The position numbers were made by a program, and so were the translations under genes. A stretch of DNA of 12,281 nt from Hepatocystis sp. ex Piliocolobus tephrosceles (lineage: Eukaryota > Apicomplexa > Aconoidasida > Haemosporida > Plasmodiidae), in contig CABPSV020000031.1 in NCBI GenBank assembly GCA_902459845.2, positions 1 to 12,281 on the forward strand. The letters are read 5' to 3'. How positions within the stretch are numbered: position 1 is the stretch's first letter; every line of letters starts with the position of its first letter. The notes below the pieces were generated by a model. It saw only the letters and a list, made by a program, of their open reading frames with translations, was not told the DNA's origin and did no database searches. Below are positions 1 to 9,049 of the stretch, one piece after another.

Positions 1-62
1 TTATTTATTTATTTTATTTATTTATTTTATTTATTTATTTTATTTATTTATTTTATTTATTT
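1..62. repeat. 13-bp AT-only tandem repeat at left edge
   Basis: About 4.7 copies of the unit TTATTTATTTATT run in phase from the window edge, so the array may continue to the left. It lies some 75 nt beyond the UBC13 stop codon on that gene's downstream side and is noncoding. A poly(T) stretch near 69-83 follows it. Confidence 0.9.
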
Positions 63-136
63 TGGTTATTTTTTTTTTTTTTTGAGGATCAAGAAACGTT
101 AGGGAGTGGGAATGTATATAAACGAAATAATATATT

Positions 137-1224
137 TTAATAAGTAGTTGTTGATTTACTATTTGCATATATTCTATTCCATTCTCTTGCAACATGTTCT
201 GCATCATTTTTATCTTGTTTGAAATGTTCAGCAACTTTAGCATCTAAAGGATCATCAGGTTCAGGGGAAGATAATAAGGCCTGAATACTTAACAACACTG
301 TTCTTATTTGTAATGCGGGACTCCATTTATCTTTTAAGATGTCAAGACATATTCTACCTAATTTATCCTATTAAATATAAAAAAAATAAAAAATAAAAAA
401 ATAAAAAAAAAAGACGATTATATATTTTTTTTAAATATGTGTTATTATGTATGTACCAAACAAAAACAATTATAAGCAAAGTTTAAATTTGTTTTTCTTT
501 TTTTGTTATATATGAAAATGTTAAAAATAGTTTTATGTAGGTATGTGTCACATGGATATATGTGTTCTTATACGTATATATGTACATTTTATATTGAGTT
601 ATTTGTAATATAGTATATTCTTACAATATTAGGATGATATATTTTTGTCAGAAATCGGACTTTGGGTGGTTCCATTGGATATTGTTCAGGCAAAAATAGT
701 TCTAATTTGTATGTTCCACCTATTCGTGAAAAAAAAAAATAAACAATGAAATAAATAATGAAATACATAAATAGTAAAATACATAAATAGTAAAATAAAT
801 AGATAATTGGCTAAATAAAATAAAATAAAGGTATTCACCCGATATGTACATTTATTTACACACATATATGTATATAAACGTTTATGTAATAGTAGAACCT
901 TCATAGGGCGTTCCATCAGGACCATTCATTGAAATGTCAAAGTGCCTGTAATTTTCAGGAACAGGAGCCGCCGTTATACCTGGTGCTGTATCGGTAAAAA
1001 TAAGAAACAAAAATAAATTTTGTAACACATATGTAGTTTTTTTTTTTTTTTTCAAAAAACTATTTAATTAGTGCGTCATATGATACTAATTATTGTATTA
1101 TCTTTAATTGATTTCTTCTGTTTATTATATTTTGCTTTTTTTTCTTTATTTATGTGTTTTTTTTCTTACGTGGTTCATTAGCTAAATTATGTGTTTCTTT
1201 GGTTATTCTTTTGGGTATTGACAT
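137..1224 (-). CDS. UBC13: Ubiquitin-conjugating enzyme E2 of the UBC13/UBE2N type, four exons
   Basis: Spliced exons on the minus strand are 1224-1170, 985-899, 719-625 and 367-137, giving 468 nt and a 155-residue protein (human UBE2N is about 152). Introns of 184, 179 and 257 nt all have GT..AG ends, and the phases agree (1, 1, 0). Seen in the sequence: N-terminus [18 protein letters not shown]; a [10 protein letters not shown] segment; the E2 HPN motif at residues 76-78; and the active-site cysteine C86 in [15 protein letters not shown], followed by [18 protein letters not shown] and EPDDPL. That core is nearly identical to UBE2N as I remember it. Family knowledge: UBC13 pairs with a Uev/Mms2 subunit to build K63-linked chains for DNA damage tolerance and signalling, in cytosol and nucleus. 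The C-terminus (ANSKSTTTY) differs from the human one. The start is supported by alignment and by the 48-nt T tract just upstream, which excludes a longer N-terminus. No frameshift was seen. The family call is very secure. Confidence 0.96.
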
Positions 1225-1245
1225 ATTCTAATAATATTAATATAA

Positions 1246-1246
<1 letters not shown>

Positions 1247-1294
<48 letters not shown>
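1247..1294. repeat. 48-nt poly(A), or poly(T) in the UBC13 5' leader
   Basis: An uninterrupted run of 48 A on the plus strand. On the UBC13 coding strand it is T48 ending 22 nt before the start codon. Its exact length in the genome is uncertain because such runs are error-prone in sequencing. Confidence 0.9.
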
Positions 1295-1297
<3 letters not shown>

Positions 1298-1534
1298 AAA
1301 AGAGAAGGAACAAAAGTTAAGATTTTAAAGCTATAAAGTTGCTGGCATTTGGTTTATATGTATATTTGTATACATAATAGAACATTTTATTATTTTTGTA
1401 ATATAACATTATTTAGTGTTATATTTTAAACATGTATGTATATATATATATATAAAATATGCCTTCGACATGAATAATCACGCTCCTTTAATTTTTTTAC
1501 TTTCTACCTTTATTATTATTATTACTATACTATT

Positions 1535-1544
1535 AGAGGCCTCT
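1535..1544. promoter_or_regulatory. AGAGGCCTCT palindrome upstream of UBC13
   Basis: A perfect 10-bp palindrome with six G/C bases, set in otherwise almost pure A+T sequence about 310 bp upstream of the UBC13 start. Short G+C-containing palindromes in Plasmodium intergenic regions can be transcription-factor (ApiAP2) sites, but I cannot match this to a named factor. The regulatory role is inference only. Confidence 0.25.
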
Positions 1545-1880
1545 TATAAATAATAATATATTTACTACGCAACGTATCACAAGGATATATATATATATAT
1601 ATAGCGTTAAATAAAAATAGTGGTTTTTATTATATTTTATTTTTATTATTTCGATTGTTATTATGTGGTTTATATTTTTTTTTTAACTGGGGACTTTCAC
1701 GTAATACCTTATTTTTGAATTCCAACAAATTTCTTATATTTATTTATTTTTTTATATATTTATTTCATTTTTTTTTTTTTTTTTTATACAAACATGTTAG
1801 TAAATATATATATATACATATATATATATATATGTATGTGTACTGTACACGGAGTAAACAAGAAGGTATATGAAAGAGGT

Positions 1881-1921
<41 letters not shown>

Positions 1922-2026
1922 ATTAATTATAATATCACCCAAGCAACGTAATAAACGGTATTTTATAATTACTCGTATAAAATTGTATTATAATTAACTT
2001 GTTTCTTTTTTAGTTTATTTATTTAT

Positions 2027-2152
2027 TAGCTTGCTAGCTTGTTTCTTGGTTTCTTTACTTCTTTATTTCTTCGTTTCTTTATTTCTTCTTTTCTTTGCTT
2101 CTTTGCCTCTTGGTTTCTTTGCTTCTTGGTTTGTTTGTTTGTTTGTTTGTTA
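2027..2152. repeat. Degenerate CTT-rich repeat ending in (TTTG)n
   Basis: The plus strand carries many imperfect copies of motifs such as TTTCTTTACTTC and CTTGGTTTCTTTG, ending in about five TTTG units. It is a strongly asymmetric pyrimidine-rich tract. Open frames on both strands here (F/L-rich on plus, K/N/Q/E-rich on minus) are by-products of the repeat. Confidence 0.7.
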
Positions 2153-2475
2153 ATTATATATATATTTTTTTTTTTCCTTTTTATTGTACAAACAATTTTT
2201 TTAAATTTAATTAATGCCTCATCACCAACATACACTATTTATTAATCACAATTTTTAATATATTTAATTTTATAAATAAATTATATTTTTTAAGATATCA
2301 ATCACATGTGCGAATTTGTTAATTACGTTTTTTAATAATTTTTTTTTTTTTTTTTCGTATTTACAATTTATTAGTATAAAAAAAAAATAAAGTCTTCTTA
2401 AATATGTATATACTTAGGTAGCATGACAAAATAAATTATTATACTTTTACAGAGTGTACAAATAGAACAGTGGTT

Positions 2476-2477
<2 letters not shown>

Positions 2478-2524
<47 letters not shown>
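2478..2524. repeat. (AT)n dinucleotide tract, about 47 bp
   Basis: An uninterrupted alternating AT run in the spacer. It is fully self-complementary and probably length-variable between isolates. Confidence 0.9.
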
Positions 2525-2525
<1 letters not shown>

Positions 2526-2893
2526 GCACATGTACACATATTTATGTGTATCTATTTTTATGCGTGCTTTTATTTTTTGTATTAATGATTTAATTATTTT
2601 TATGGTCAATTTTTTTTTTTATATGAATTTAAAAATAAAAAAATATTAGCGTACATCTAAACATTTGTTTATGTGTATCCATAACTATGAATGTGTAAAT
2701 ATAACAAACGGCTAAAAACGGAATTTTTTTTTTTTTTTTTTTTTTACAACACCGTTTACTAAAAATTGTATATGCAGGTGTTATATATAGGCACATATGT
2801 ATTAGTGCAATGGTATGAATATACTAAAGTTTTTATTACAAGGGTTGACAGGGAGACTTAAAAATGTACATACACTTGTTTACATGTGTACAA

Positions 2894-2924
<31 letters not shown>

Positions 2925-3165
2925 GGTATATTATAAGTGTTCATAACATATTTCCTGTTTTATCTTAGTTAAAGCATTTAAAAAAAATATTCTCAAAAAG
3001 TTGTACATTTAGCAAAAAAAAAAAAAAAAATAATAAAAATTGTTTCTGCGTTTTATATTAACATTATAATTGAAGCATAGTGAAATTAATTTGTAGTACG
3101 TATAACCAATTGGCATCAAATAAAAAAAAAATATCTATCTATCTATCTATATATATATATATGCG

Positions 3166-3179
3166 CATGCATATGCATG
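3166..3179. other. CATGCATATGCATG perfect palindrome
   Basis: A 14-bp perfect palindrome about 95 bp beyond the USP14 stop. It contains TGCATG, the core of motifs reported for Plasmodium ApiAP2 factors of the AP2-SP/AP2-EXP type. Its place downstream of one gene and about 1.9 kb upstream of the other makes a promoter role doubtful. Confidence 0.3.
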
Positions 3180-3273
3180 TACATAAAATATATTTTTTTT
3201 TTTTTTTTTTTTTTTAAAGCGTTATATATATATTATATACACGCATGTACACACATGTTCTAGATCCTGCACA

Positions 3274-5055
3274 TTAAACAACCTTTGAGCATTTATCTAT
3301 ATCTGACTGTGAAATTAATAAATCCTTTCGTTTGTAAAGTAACAAAATGGCTATATTGTAATCACTACATCCCCCATACAAATCAAGAGTAGAGTAATTG
3401 TGGGTACTTACTTTATCATCATCCATTTTTAGCCAAAAGGAGTCTTTTGGTTTTCTTGTTTTTTTATTTATTAAATTTTTTTGATTATCCATATCGTTAA
3501 GATTACTGTTATTATTATTCAAATTATTCAAATTATTTTTATTATTATTATCACTAAAATATGCTCTCATTTTTTTCCATGCAATATAATGACCACTATC
3601 TTCATTTCTTCCTTTATGTGTAATTACAGATATTAGTTCGTATTCACCTGTTGTCATTTTTATAGTTTTTTCAGCTTCCTTTGAGTTATTATCTTTATTT
3701 TCTTTTGTTTCATCTTTGTTTTCTTTTGTTTCATCTTTGTTTGTAAATGTATCATTGTTAATTGTGGTACTTGAATTTATTTCGTTAACACTCGAATTTC
3801 CTTCAGTCTGATTAGATAACACCATGTTATTTTGCATAAGAACTTGTCTTGTTAATTTCAATTCATCTTTAAGTTTATCTGTACAAAAATCATATGTATC
3901 AAAGGTTTCTGGGAAATTTACTTTTCTACATATTTTAGCAGTAACTATAGCAACTTCTTTGTTTGTTTCTTGTATTTTTTTTGACTCAAATCTTAAAAAA
4001 TGAACAATAAGATATGGAGGTAATGAACTTAATTGCGCGTTTTTTTCGTATAAATAATTTTTATCATCTTTTGAATTTTTTTTTGTGATTTTTTCATGCA
4101 TAGATAAACGTATACCCTCATGCATATGACTAACAGGTGTACTTCCTGTGCCCATATAACAAATTAATTTATTGTGAAATTCTTCAACTATTTCGATTTG
4201 TTTTTCGTCCATACTATTGTTTGTACCATCATTTTTACCATCATTTTTACCATCATTTACACCATCATTTACACTATCATTTACACCATCATTTACACCA
4301 TCATTTACACCATCGTTTGTTTTTTCAACTTTTATTAAATTTGTGTCATTTTTATTGTCTCCATTTTCATTTATATTATTCGATTTTGTAGTAGCATTAT
4401 TTATATTACCTTTTTCATTATCTTCATTCCCAATACATTTTACTTGACTTACAATTTTAAAGGAAAATAATTTATCTATTATTTTAGTATCTGCCTGTTC
4501 ATTTAAAGAAGTAAGAATAGCATTTAAGCATTCTTCCGCATCTTGTTGAGCATACTGTTTTGTTTTTGCATTGACACTTTTAAATTTGGGATATACTTCT
4601 CTAAATGATTTTAAAAGTTCAAGAGGTACATATGGTTCAGATGATTTACCAAATGTTTTTGAAAATTGGATAAAATTATTAAATAAAATCTGTTTATTAT
4701 TGGTTAAAAAAAATTCATTTTGTAATTCCATATTTTTTAAGCATTCACCTAAATCATCAAAAGAAGTTAAAAATTGTAACACAGCATTAAAATAACAAGT
4801 GTTTCCTAAATTTACTATACCTTGTTCTTCACATATAATATTTTGTTTATAGTTTAATTGTTCTATTTTCTCTTTTGATAAATCTTCCACAAAAACAATA
4901 TCTTTAGGTTTTACTGCTAAAGATTCAGCTGAACCTATTAACATTATTTTGTCATTATCTTTAATATTTAATGTGTTTAAATCAATGTCACTTTTCAACA
5001 ATCCTTTATACATCAGTTTTTGTTTGTCGGGTGCAACATGAGTAATAGACCTACA

Positions 5056-5137
<82 letters not shown>

Positions 5138-5565
5138 TAACAATATGGTAATCACATAAAATATATAATAAAATCACTACGTTAAATTTTTATATATTAA
5201 TAAAACGTATATTAAAAATGTCTATGTTATGTACATATTGACATGATTTTGTAATTTTTTAACGCAGTTATAATAGATAGTACGTTTTCATATATATACA
5301 AGTGCATATGTAGACATATGTGCAAATGCACATGTAGACATATGTACAAGTGTATATATATATATATATATATAGATATATAGGTATACATTTTTAAAAA
5401 AATATATTTACTTTATTTTGTCTGTTTTCTTTTTGTTTTTTTTTTTTTTTTTCCATTATTTTACCATAATTGTTGTTTAAAATTAAGTAAGGGCTCATTT
5501 GTGTTTAGCTCTAGATCATTGTATACGCTGTTCTTCCATTTTACTGTTACTTTAACTATTGGCAT
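3274..5565 (-). CDS. USP14: Ubiquitin carboxyl-terminal hydrolase 14 (USP14/Ubp6), two exons
   Basis: Exon 1 is 5565-5465 and exon 2 is 5050-3274, joined across a 414-nt GT..AG intron (phase 2, making a TGG codon) to give 625 residues. Residues 1 to about 80 form the N-terminal ubiquitin-like domain (MPIVKVTVKWKNSVYN... then KQKLMYKGLLKSD and DNDKIMLIGSAE), which in this family binds the 19S proteasome. The peptidase C19 domain follows. The Cys box is NLGNTCYFN with catalytic C119; YAQQDAEECLNA is the usual conserved helix; the His box is THKGRNEDSGHYIAW with H521; and the acidic member is D577 in FWLKMDDDKVS. The end SDYNIAILLLYKR matches the family. Human USP14 is 494 residues; the extra length is parasite-type inserts: a VNDG repeat region (about residues 278-313), an Asn/Lys/Thr-rich stretch before the His box and an Asn-rich stretch between the His and Asp boxes. 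It probably trims ubiquitin from proteasome substrates. The triad is intact, so an active enzyme is expected. Start is supported by similarity to the human MPLYSVTVKW start. Confidence 0.96.
4226..4320 (-). repeat. 12-bp in-frame repeat encoding (V/K)NDG units in USP14
   Basis: About eight tandem 12-bp units, of the form GTAAATGATGGT or AAAAATGATGGT on the coding strand, encode VNDG, VNDS and KNDG tetrapeptides. They sit between the first and second halves of the USP catalytic domain, in a position expected to be a surface loop. Because the unit is a multiple of three, length changes keep frame. The complementary strand also stays open here, which explains His/Pro/Phe-rich plus-strand frames that are not genes. 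Confidence 0.92.
5057..5144. repeat. Poly(A)48 followed by (AAT)n in the USP14 intron
   Basis: A run of 48 A (5057-5104) continues into about ten AAT units ending in AAC/AAT variants. On the USP14 coding strand this is (ATT)n then T48 then GTGTAG and exon 2. It therefore supplies the pyrimidine tract of the 3' splice site. Confidence 0.9.
5304..5351. repeat. 24-bp tandem duplication in the USP14 intron with central ATGTGCA inverted repeat
   Basis: Two adjacent 24-bp units (5304-5327 and 5328-5351) match at 21 of 24 positions. Across their junction lies ATGTGCA-AA-TGCACAT (5318-5333), a perfect 7-bp-arm inverted repeat holding two GTGCA cores. GTGCA is the reported core of the ApiAP2 factor AP2-I, but the intronic location makes function uncertain. 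Confidence 0.75.
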
Positions 5566-5683
5566 TTTTTATTTTCCCAAATATATTACTTTATTTTTGT
5601 TTTTAAATTATGTTAATTAAATTTAAATTTTGTTCGAGTATATTTGTGAAATATAAAATAATAACAAATATAAGAAAACCGGG

Positions 5684-5714
<31 letters not shown>

Positions 5715-5874
5715 CCGAAGAAGATCAAAGCATAATCAGAAATATTTAAGTATAATAAATAAAAAAATATATATAAATAAATATACAATAAATCAATACA
5801 AACGACAATTTATGCGTAATGCAAAATCAAAGATTATTCTCTTTTTTTTTGTTGCATTAAAAAAAAAAAAAAAA

Positions 5875-5905
<31 letters not shown>

Positions 5906-6252
5906 GTAATAATAGTAATGCAAAATTGTGACATACTAAGATAAGCTAATTGAATTGAAAAACTTATGCTGTACATATATAAGCAAACAGTGGAAATTGT
6001 TTTTATAAATGTCCATAAAAAAATGTTATGGAAAGAATAAAAGCATTCGATAATATTTGACGTTTTATAAAAAATAAAATAAATTTTTTCATAAAAAAAC
6101 TCGGATACATATATATATATGCACATGCATTAACAAAGACTTTTTTTTTTTATGTCGTACATATATTCACATGTATAAATAAGAAGAGCAAAAAAAAAAA
6201 AAATAAAATAAAAAAAAAACTTAGGACTAGAACTAAAAAAAATTAAATAAGA

Positions 6253-6780
6253 ATGAAAATCAAAGCAAAAACGAAACATAATAAAACAAAAATAGGCATA
6301 CTATTATGCACAATGGTATTATATACAATAGGATTGAGAAGTTTGTTAAGTGTTTAACAGCATTATATCGCCACCTAAATTAATGTTGAATGTTTATTTT
6401 TATTCATCAAAATAAAAAAGAAAATTAATAAAAAAAAAATATAATGTTAATACAACTTTTTTTTTTTTTTTTCTTCTTTTATCTTAGCATAATTATTACA
6501 AAAGAATATAAAAAAAATTATCCGAAGAAAAATGCATTACAATGCAATACAGAAAATAATGGGAAAGTAAGTTTTAGTTTATTTACTTATTTATTTTTTT
6601 TGATTTTTTTGTTTATTTTTTTTGATTTTTTTGTTTATTTTTTTTGATTTTTTTGTTTATTTTTTTTGATTTTTTTGTTTATTTTTTTTGATTTTTTTGT
6701 TTATTTTTTTTGATTTTTTTGTTTATTTTTTTTGATTTTTTTTTTTTTTTTTTTTTGATAAGAAAATTTTACATTTATAA
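6253..6780 (+). CDS. Candidate small secreted or membrane protein, three exons (speculative)
   Basis: I do not recognise this as a known gene. A possible model is exon 1 6253-6344, exon 2 6488-6566 and exon 3 6763-6780, giving 62 residues. Exon 1 begins MKIKAKTKHNKTK and runs into a hydrophobic core IGILLCTMVLYTIGL, shaped like a signal peptide or anchor. Exon 2 has the best evidence: a T/C-rich tract ending in CTTAG before it, an open frame reading IIITKEYKKNYPKKNALQ and then CNTENNGK, and a consensus GTAAGT donor directly after. Exon 3 (KILHL then stop) follows a poly(T) tract ending in AG. Introns would be 143 and 196 nt, normal for Plasmodium. Weak points are the exon 1 donor (GTTAAG), the tiny last exon and the lack of any family match. 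It could be chance or part of a different transcript. Confidence 0.22.
6591..6740. repeat. 22-bp near-perfect T-rich tandem repeat, about seven copies
   Basis: A GATTTTTTTGTTTA-type unit followed by T8 repeats every 22 bp; the GAT positions are 6602, 6624, 6646, 6668, 6690, 6712 and 6734. Copies are essentially identical, suggesting recent expansion. There are no spacers, so it is not a CRISPR array. If the small candidate gene is real, the array lies wholly in its second intron and its T tracts lead into the 3' splice site. Confidence 0.95.
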
Positions 6781-7429
6781 AAAAATAATTAAAGTAAAAA
6801 TTAATTAAACATATGAAAAACACACACATAAATACATATTTATATTATACTTATAAAAATGACATTACTCAAAAAAAATAGATCAAAGCTAAGGAAGCAC
6901 ATAAATAAATAAATAGTGTGCACTTAGTTTATGTTGTGAAAATAAACGTATTTTTTGAAAGAGAAACCATGTTTATACTACAGGAGCACGTAGTACATAT
7001 ACATATACATATATATCAATATGTTTGCAATTCTTTATAGACAAGTTAGAGTAGAATAAAATTAAAAATTAAACACTTTGTAAGTTAAATATTTGAATAA
7101 CTATGAAATATTTAAAATTTATTAACAAATATAAAAACCTCGGATAGTTTTTTTTTTTTACTAAAAAAAAAAAAAATATATAGTGTGAAATATATAAATT
7201 ATATTAGTATTGCTACTATTACAAAAAAAAAAAAAAGAAAAAAAAACGAAGAATCAAAGTTTTTATAAAAAAAAAATAAAATAAAAATGTTTAAAGTTAT
7301 AAGTTTTTGAACACGACAAGTATATATGTACATATATATATGTACAAATACAAACTCTTACAGCTGTCTGTCTGTCTGTCTTTTTTTTTTTTTTTTTTTT
7401 TTTTGCCATTTTAGTTATTTAACTATGAT

Positions 7430-8499
7430 TTATTCACATACAGTTAGAATTTCGGCACTGTTATCTAAAACCAAAACAGTATGTTCAAACTGAGAACAAA
7501 AAGAATAATCATTTGTGCAGACAGTCCATTTATCTTTCCACGTATGAATATTTGTACTACCCTCAGATATTATAGGCTCAATAGTAAAAATTTGTCCTGT
7601 TTTCATATAATCACTTTCTTTATGACTATTAGGATAATGGTGTTCAATTAATGGGTACATATGCATATTAGTTCCAATAAAATGGCCACAAAAATTTTGT
7701 ATTACATTAAAACCATTTTTATTTGCATGTTCAGTTATTACTTTTCCAATTTCTGAAAATTTTTGACCAGATTTACAAATCGAAATAGCTTTATAAAGAC
7801 ATTCTTTACTTACTTTAATTAATTTTTGGTGTTTTTCGGATATTTTTCCTATTCCTATTGTACCAGCACAATCACCAAATACCCCATCAACAAAAACGGT
7901 ACAATCATATGTTATAATATCTCCTTCTTTTAATATTCGCAAATTTGGTACTCCATGACAAACCACTGTAACAAAAAAAAAAAAAAAAATAAAATAAAAT
8001 AAATAAATAATTATATGTTATGCATATAAGCATGTACATATATAAATATATACTCAACTCACATACAAGATAAATGGTTACAACATTGTATATATTTTTT
8101 ACAGAATATATTATAAAAAGATAAAAAAAAAAAAAAAAAAAAGTATACTATAATTTTTATTACCCTCATTTGGTGATGCACACACAGTTTTTGGAAAACC
8201 ATGAAAATTTAAACCAGCTGGGTAAGCATTGTTTTTTATATAAAAATCAAACGCTAGTTTGTCAATATAATCTGTTGTTATTCCTTCTTTTGAATTTTTT
8301 AAACATAACATTAAACACTGTGCAGCTAGTTTAGCAGCTTTTTTCATTTTTTTAATATAATCCTCGTCTTTAATTTCGTACGTTTTATTAGAAGGTTTAA
8401 CAATTCCATTTTTAGCATATGGTGGGCATTTAATGTGATAAGGTACATTTTGAAATGGCGTTACTTCATATTTGCCTTTAAAAAAAAAAAAAAAAATAC

Positions 8500-8530
<31 letters not shown>

Positions 8531-9049
8531 CTACTCAATTGCACATTTCGGATTTAGAGTTTTACAACATTAATAAACTAATGACTAAATAAACATCTAT
8601 TTATATAGGTTTATACACATATGTACAAAATAATTTTGTTTATGTGTGTTTAAACAAAATATATGGATTTTTTTTTTTTTTTTTGTTTAAAGAAAAGGGA
8701 AATATATTTAGAGACACATTTTTTTTATCAAACAAGATTACATTGTAGTATACATTTGTATAAAACATAGAAGTAATACTACATAATGTTATAAAAATAA
8801 TATATAAGTTATGATAATAAATAATTTGAATGTTTATATGTATATGCGTGTTTAATTACCATCTTCTAAAGTTGGCTTAAATGATGTTGGCTCAAAAACT
8901 TTGGTTTTATTTATTTTAGGTGTTAAAATATATGTATGAAAGTTAATCTGCTTTTTTAGTATTTGTAAAAATTTAAAGTTTCGATGTACATTAAAAGATA
9001 ACATTTTACTAATTTGTTTGTTTGTTTGTTCATATGTTTGTTTGTTCAT
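7430..9049 (-). CDS. METAP1a: Methionine aminopeptidase type I (MetAP1a-like), three exons
   Basis: Exons are 9049-8860, 8475-8164 and 7965-7430, with GT..AG introns of 384 and 198 nt (both phase 1), giving 345 residues; starting at the next in-frame ATG (9004) gives 330. Peptidase family M24A metal ligands are all visible: D188 (ITYDCTVF), D199 (FGDCAG), H269 (NMHMYP), E297 (FTIEPIISEG) and E328 (QFEHTVLV), plus H171 in VVCHGVP. Before the catalytic core come FKPTLEDGKYEVTPF and YPAGLNFHGFPKTVCASPNE, typical of MetAP1. The reaction is removal of initiator Met from nascent proteins with two divalent metals. The N-terminal zinc-finger region of cytosolic eukaryotic MetAP1 is absent. From the 9004 start the first 38 or so residues (MLSFNVHRNFKFLQILKK...) are basic with no acidic residue, which could be an organelle-targeting leader. 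The pocket is unusual: GHFIG in place of GHGI, and MHMYP in place of FHxxP. The symbol is assigned by synteny recalled for P. falciparum. Confidence 0.93.

Larger units (their letters stand above)
1225..3273. other. Intergenic spacer between UBC13 start and USP14 stop; no gene seen
   Basis: About 2.05 kb of low-complexity A+T-rich DNA. It holds the upstream (promoter/5'UTR) side of UBC13 and the downstream side of USP14. Contents include poly(A) 1247-1294, (AT)n near 1440-1455 and 1585-1602, poly(T) 1884-1917, a CTT-rich degenerate repeat near 2027-2152, (AT)n 2478-2524, further (AT)n near 2899-2924, a (TATC)n stretch near 3133-3150 and the palindrome CATGCATATGCATG at 3166-3179. Short open frames here consist of homopolymer or dinucleotide translations and have no recognisable domain. 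I see no tRNA-like or other G+C-rich island typical of Plasmodium structural RNA genes. Confidence 0.8.
5566..7429. other. Intergenic spacer between USP14 start and MetAP stop
   Basis: About 1.86 kb holding the USP14 upstream region (right of 5565) and the MetAP downstream region (left of 7430). Contents: poly(A) 5684-5713, poly(A)/(AAT)n near 5861-5905, poly(T) near 6456-6471, a 22-bp tandem repeat 6591-6740, a poly(T) ending at 6756, and a TGTC repeat followed by poly(T) at 7364-7404. A low-confidence small plus-strand gene at 6253-6780 is listed separately. The open frame at 5857-6126 on the minus strand is Ile/Phe/Tyr-rich and derived from AT repeats; I do not regard it as a gene. Confidence 0.75.

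Noticed and set aside
1686..1697. GGGGACTTTCAC resembling an NF-kappaB site
   Set aside because: Apicomplexa have no known Rel/NF-kappaB factors; a chance match.
2026..2245. Overlapping frames on both strands (F/L-rich and K/N/Q/E-rich)
   Set aside because: Both are translations of a CTT/TTTG low-complexity tract with no domain or splice context.
4137..4447. Plus-strand His-, Phe- and Pro-rich frames opposite USP14
   Set aside because: They are antisense readings of the 12-bp VNDG repeat and flanking coding sequence; the minus frame has full family homology.
5857..6126. 89-residue minus-strand frame rich in Ile, Tyr and Phe
   Set aside because: Its C-terminal part is translated (AAT)n and poly(A); composition is that of spacer DNA.
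6591..6740. Regular repeats suggestive of a CRISPR array
   Set aside because: The 22-bp units are contiguous with no unique spacers, and the genome is eukaryotic with introns.
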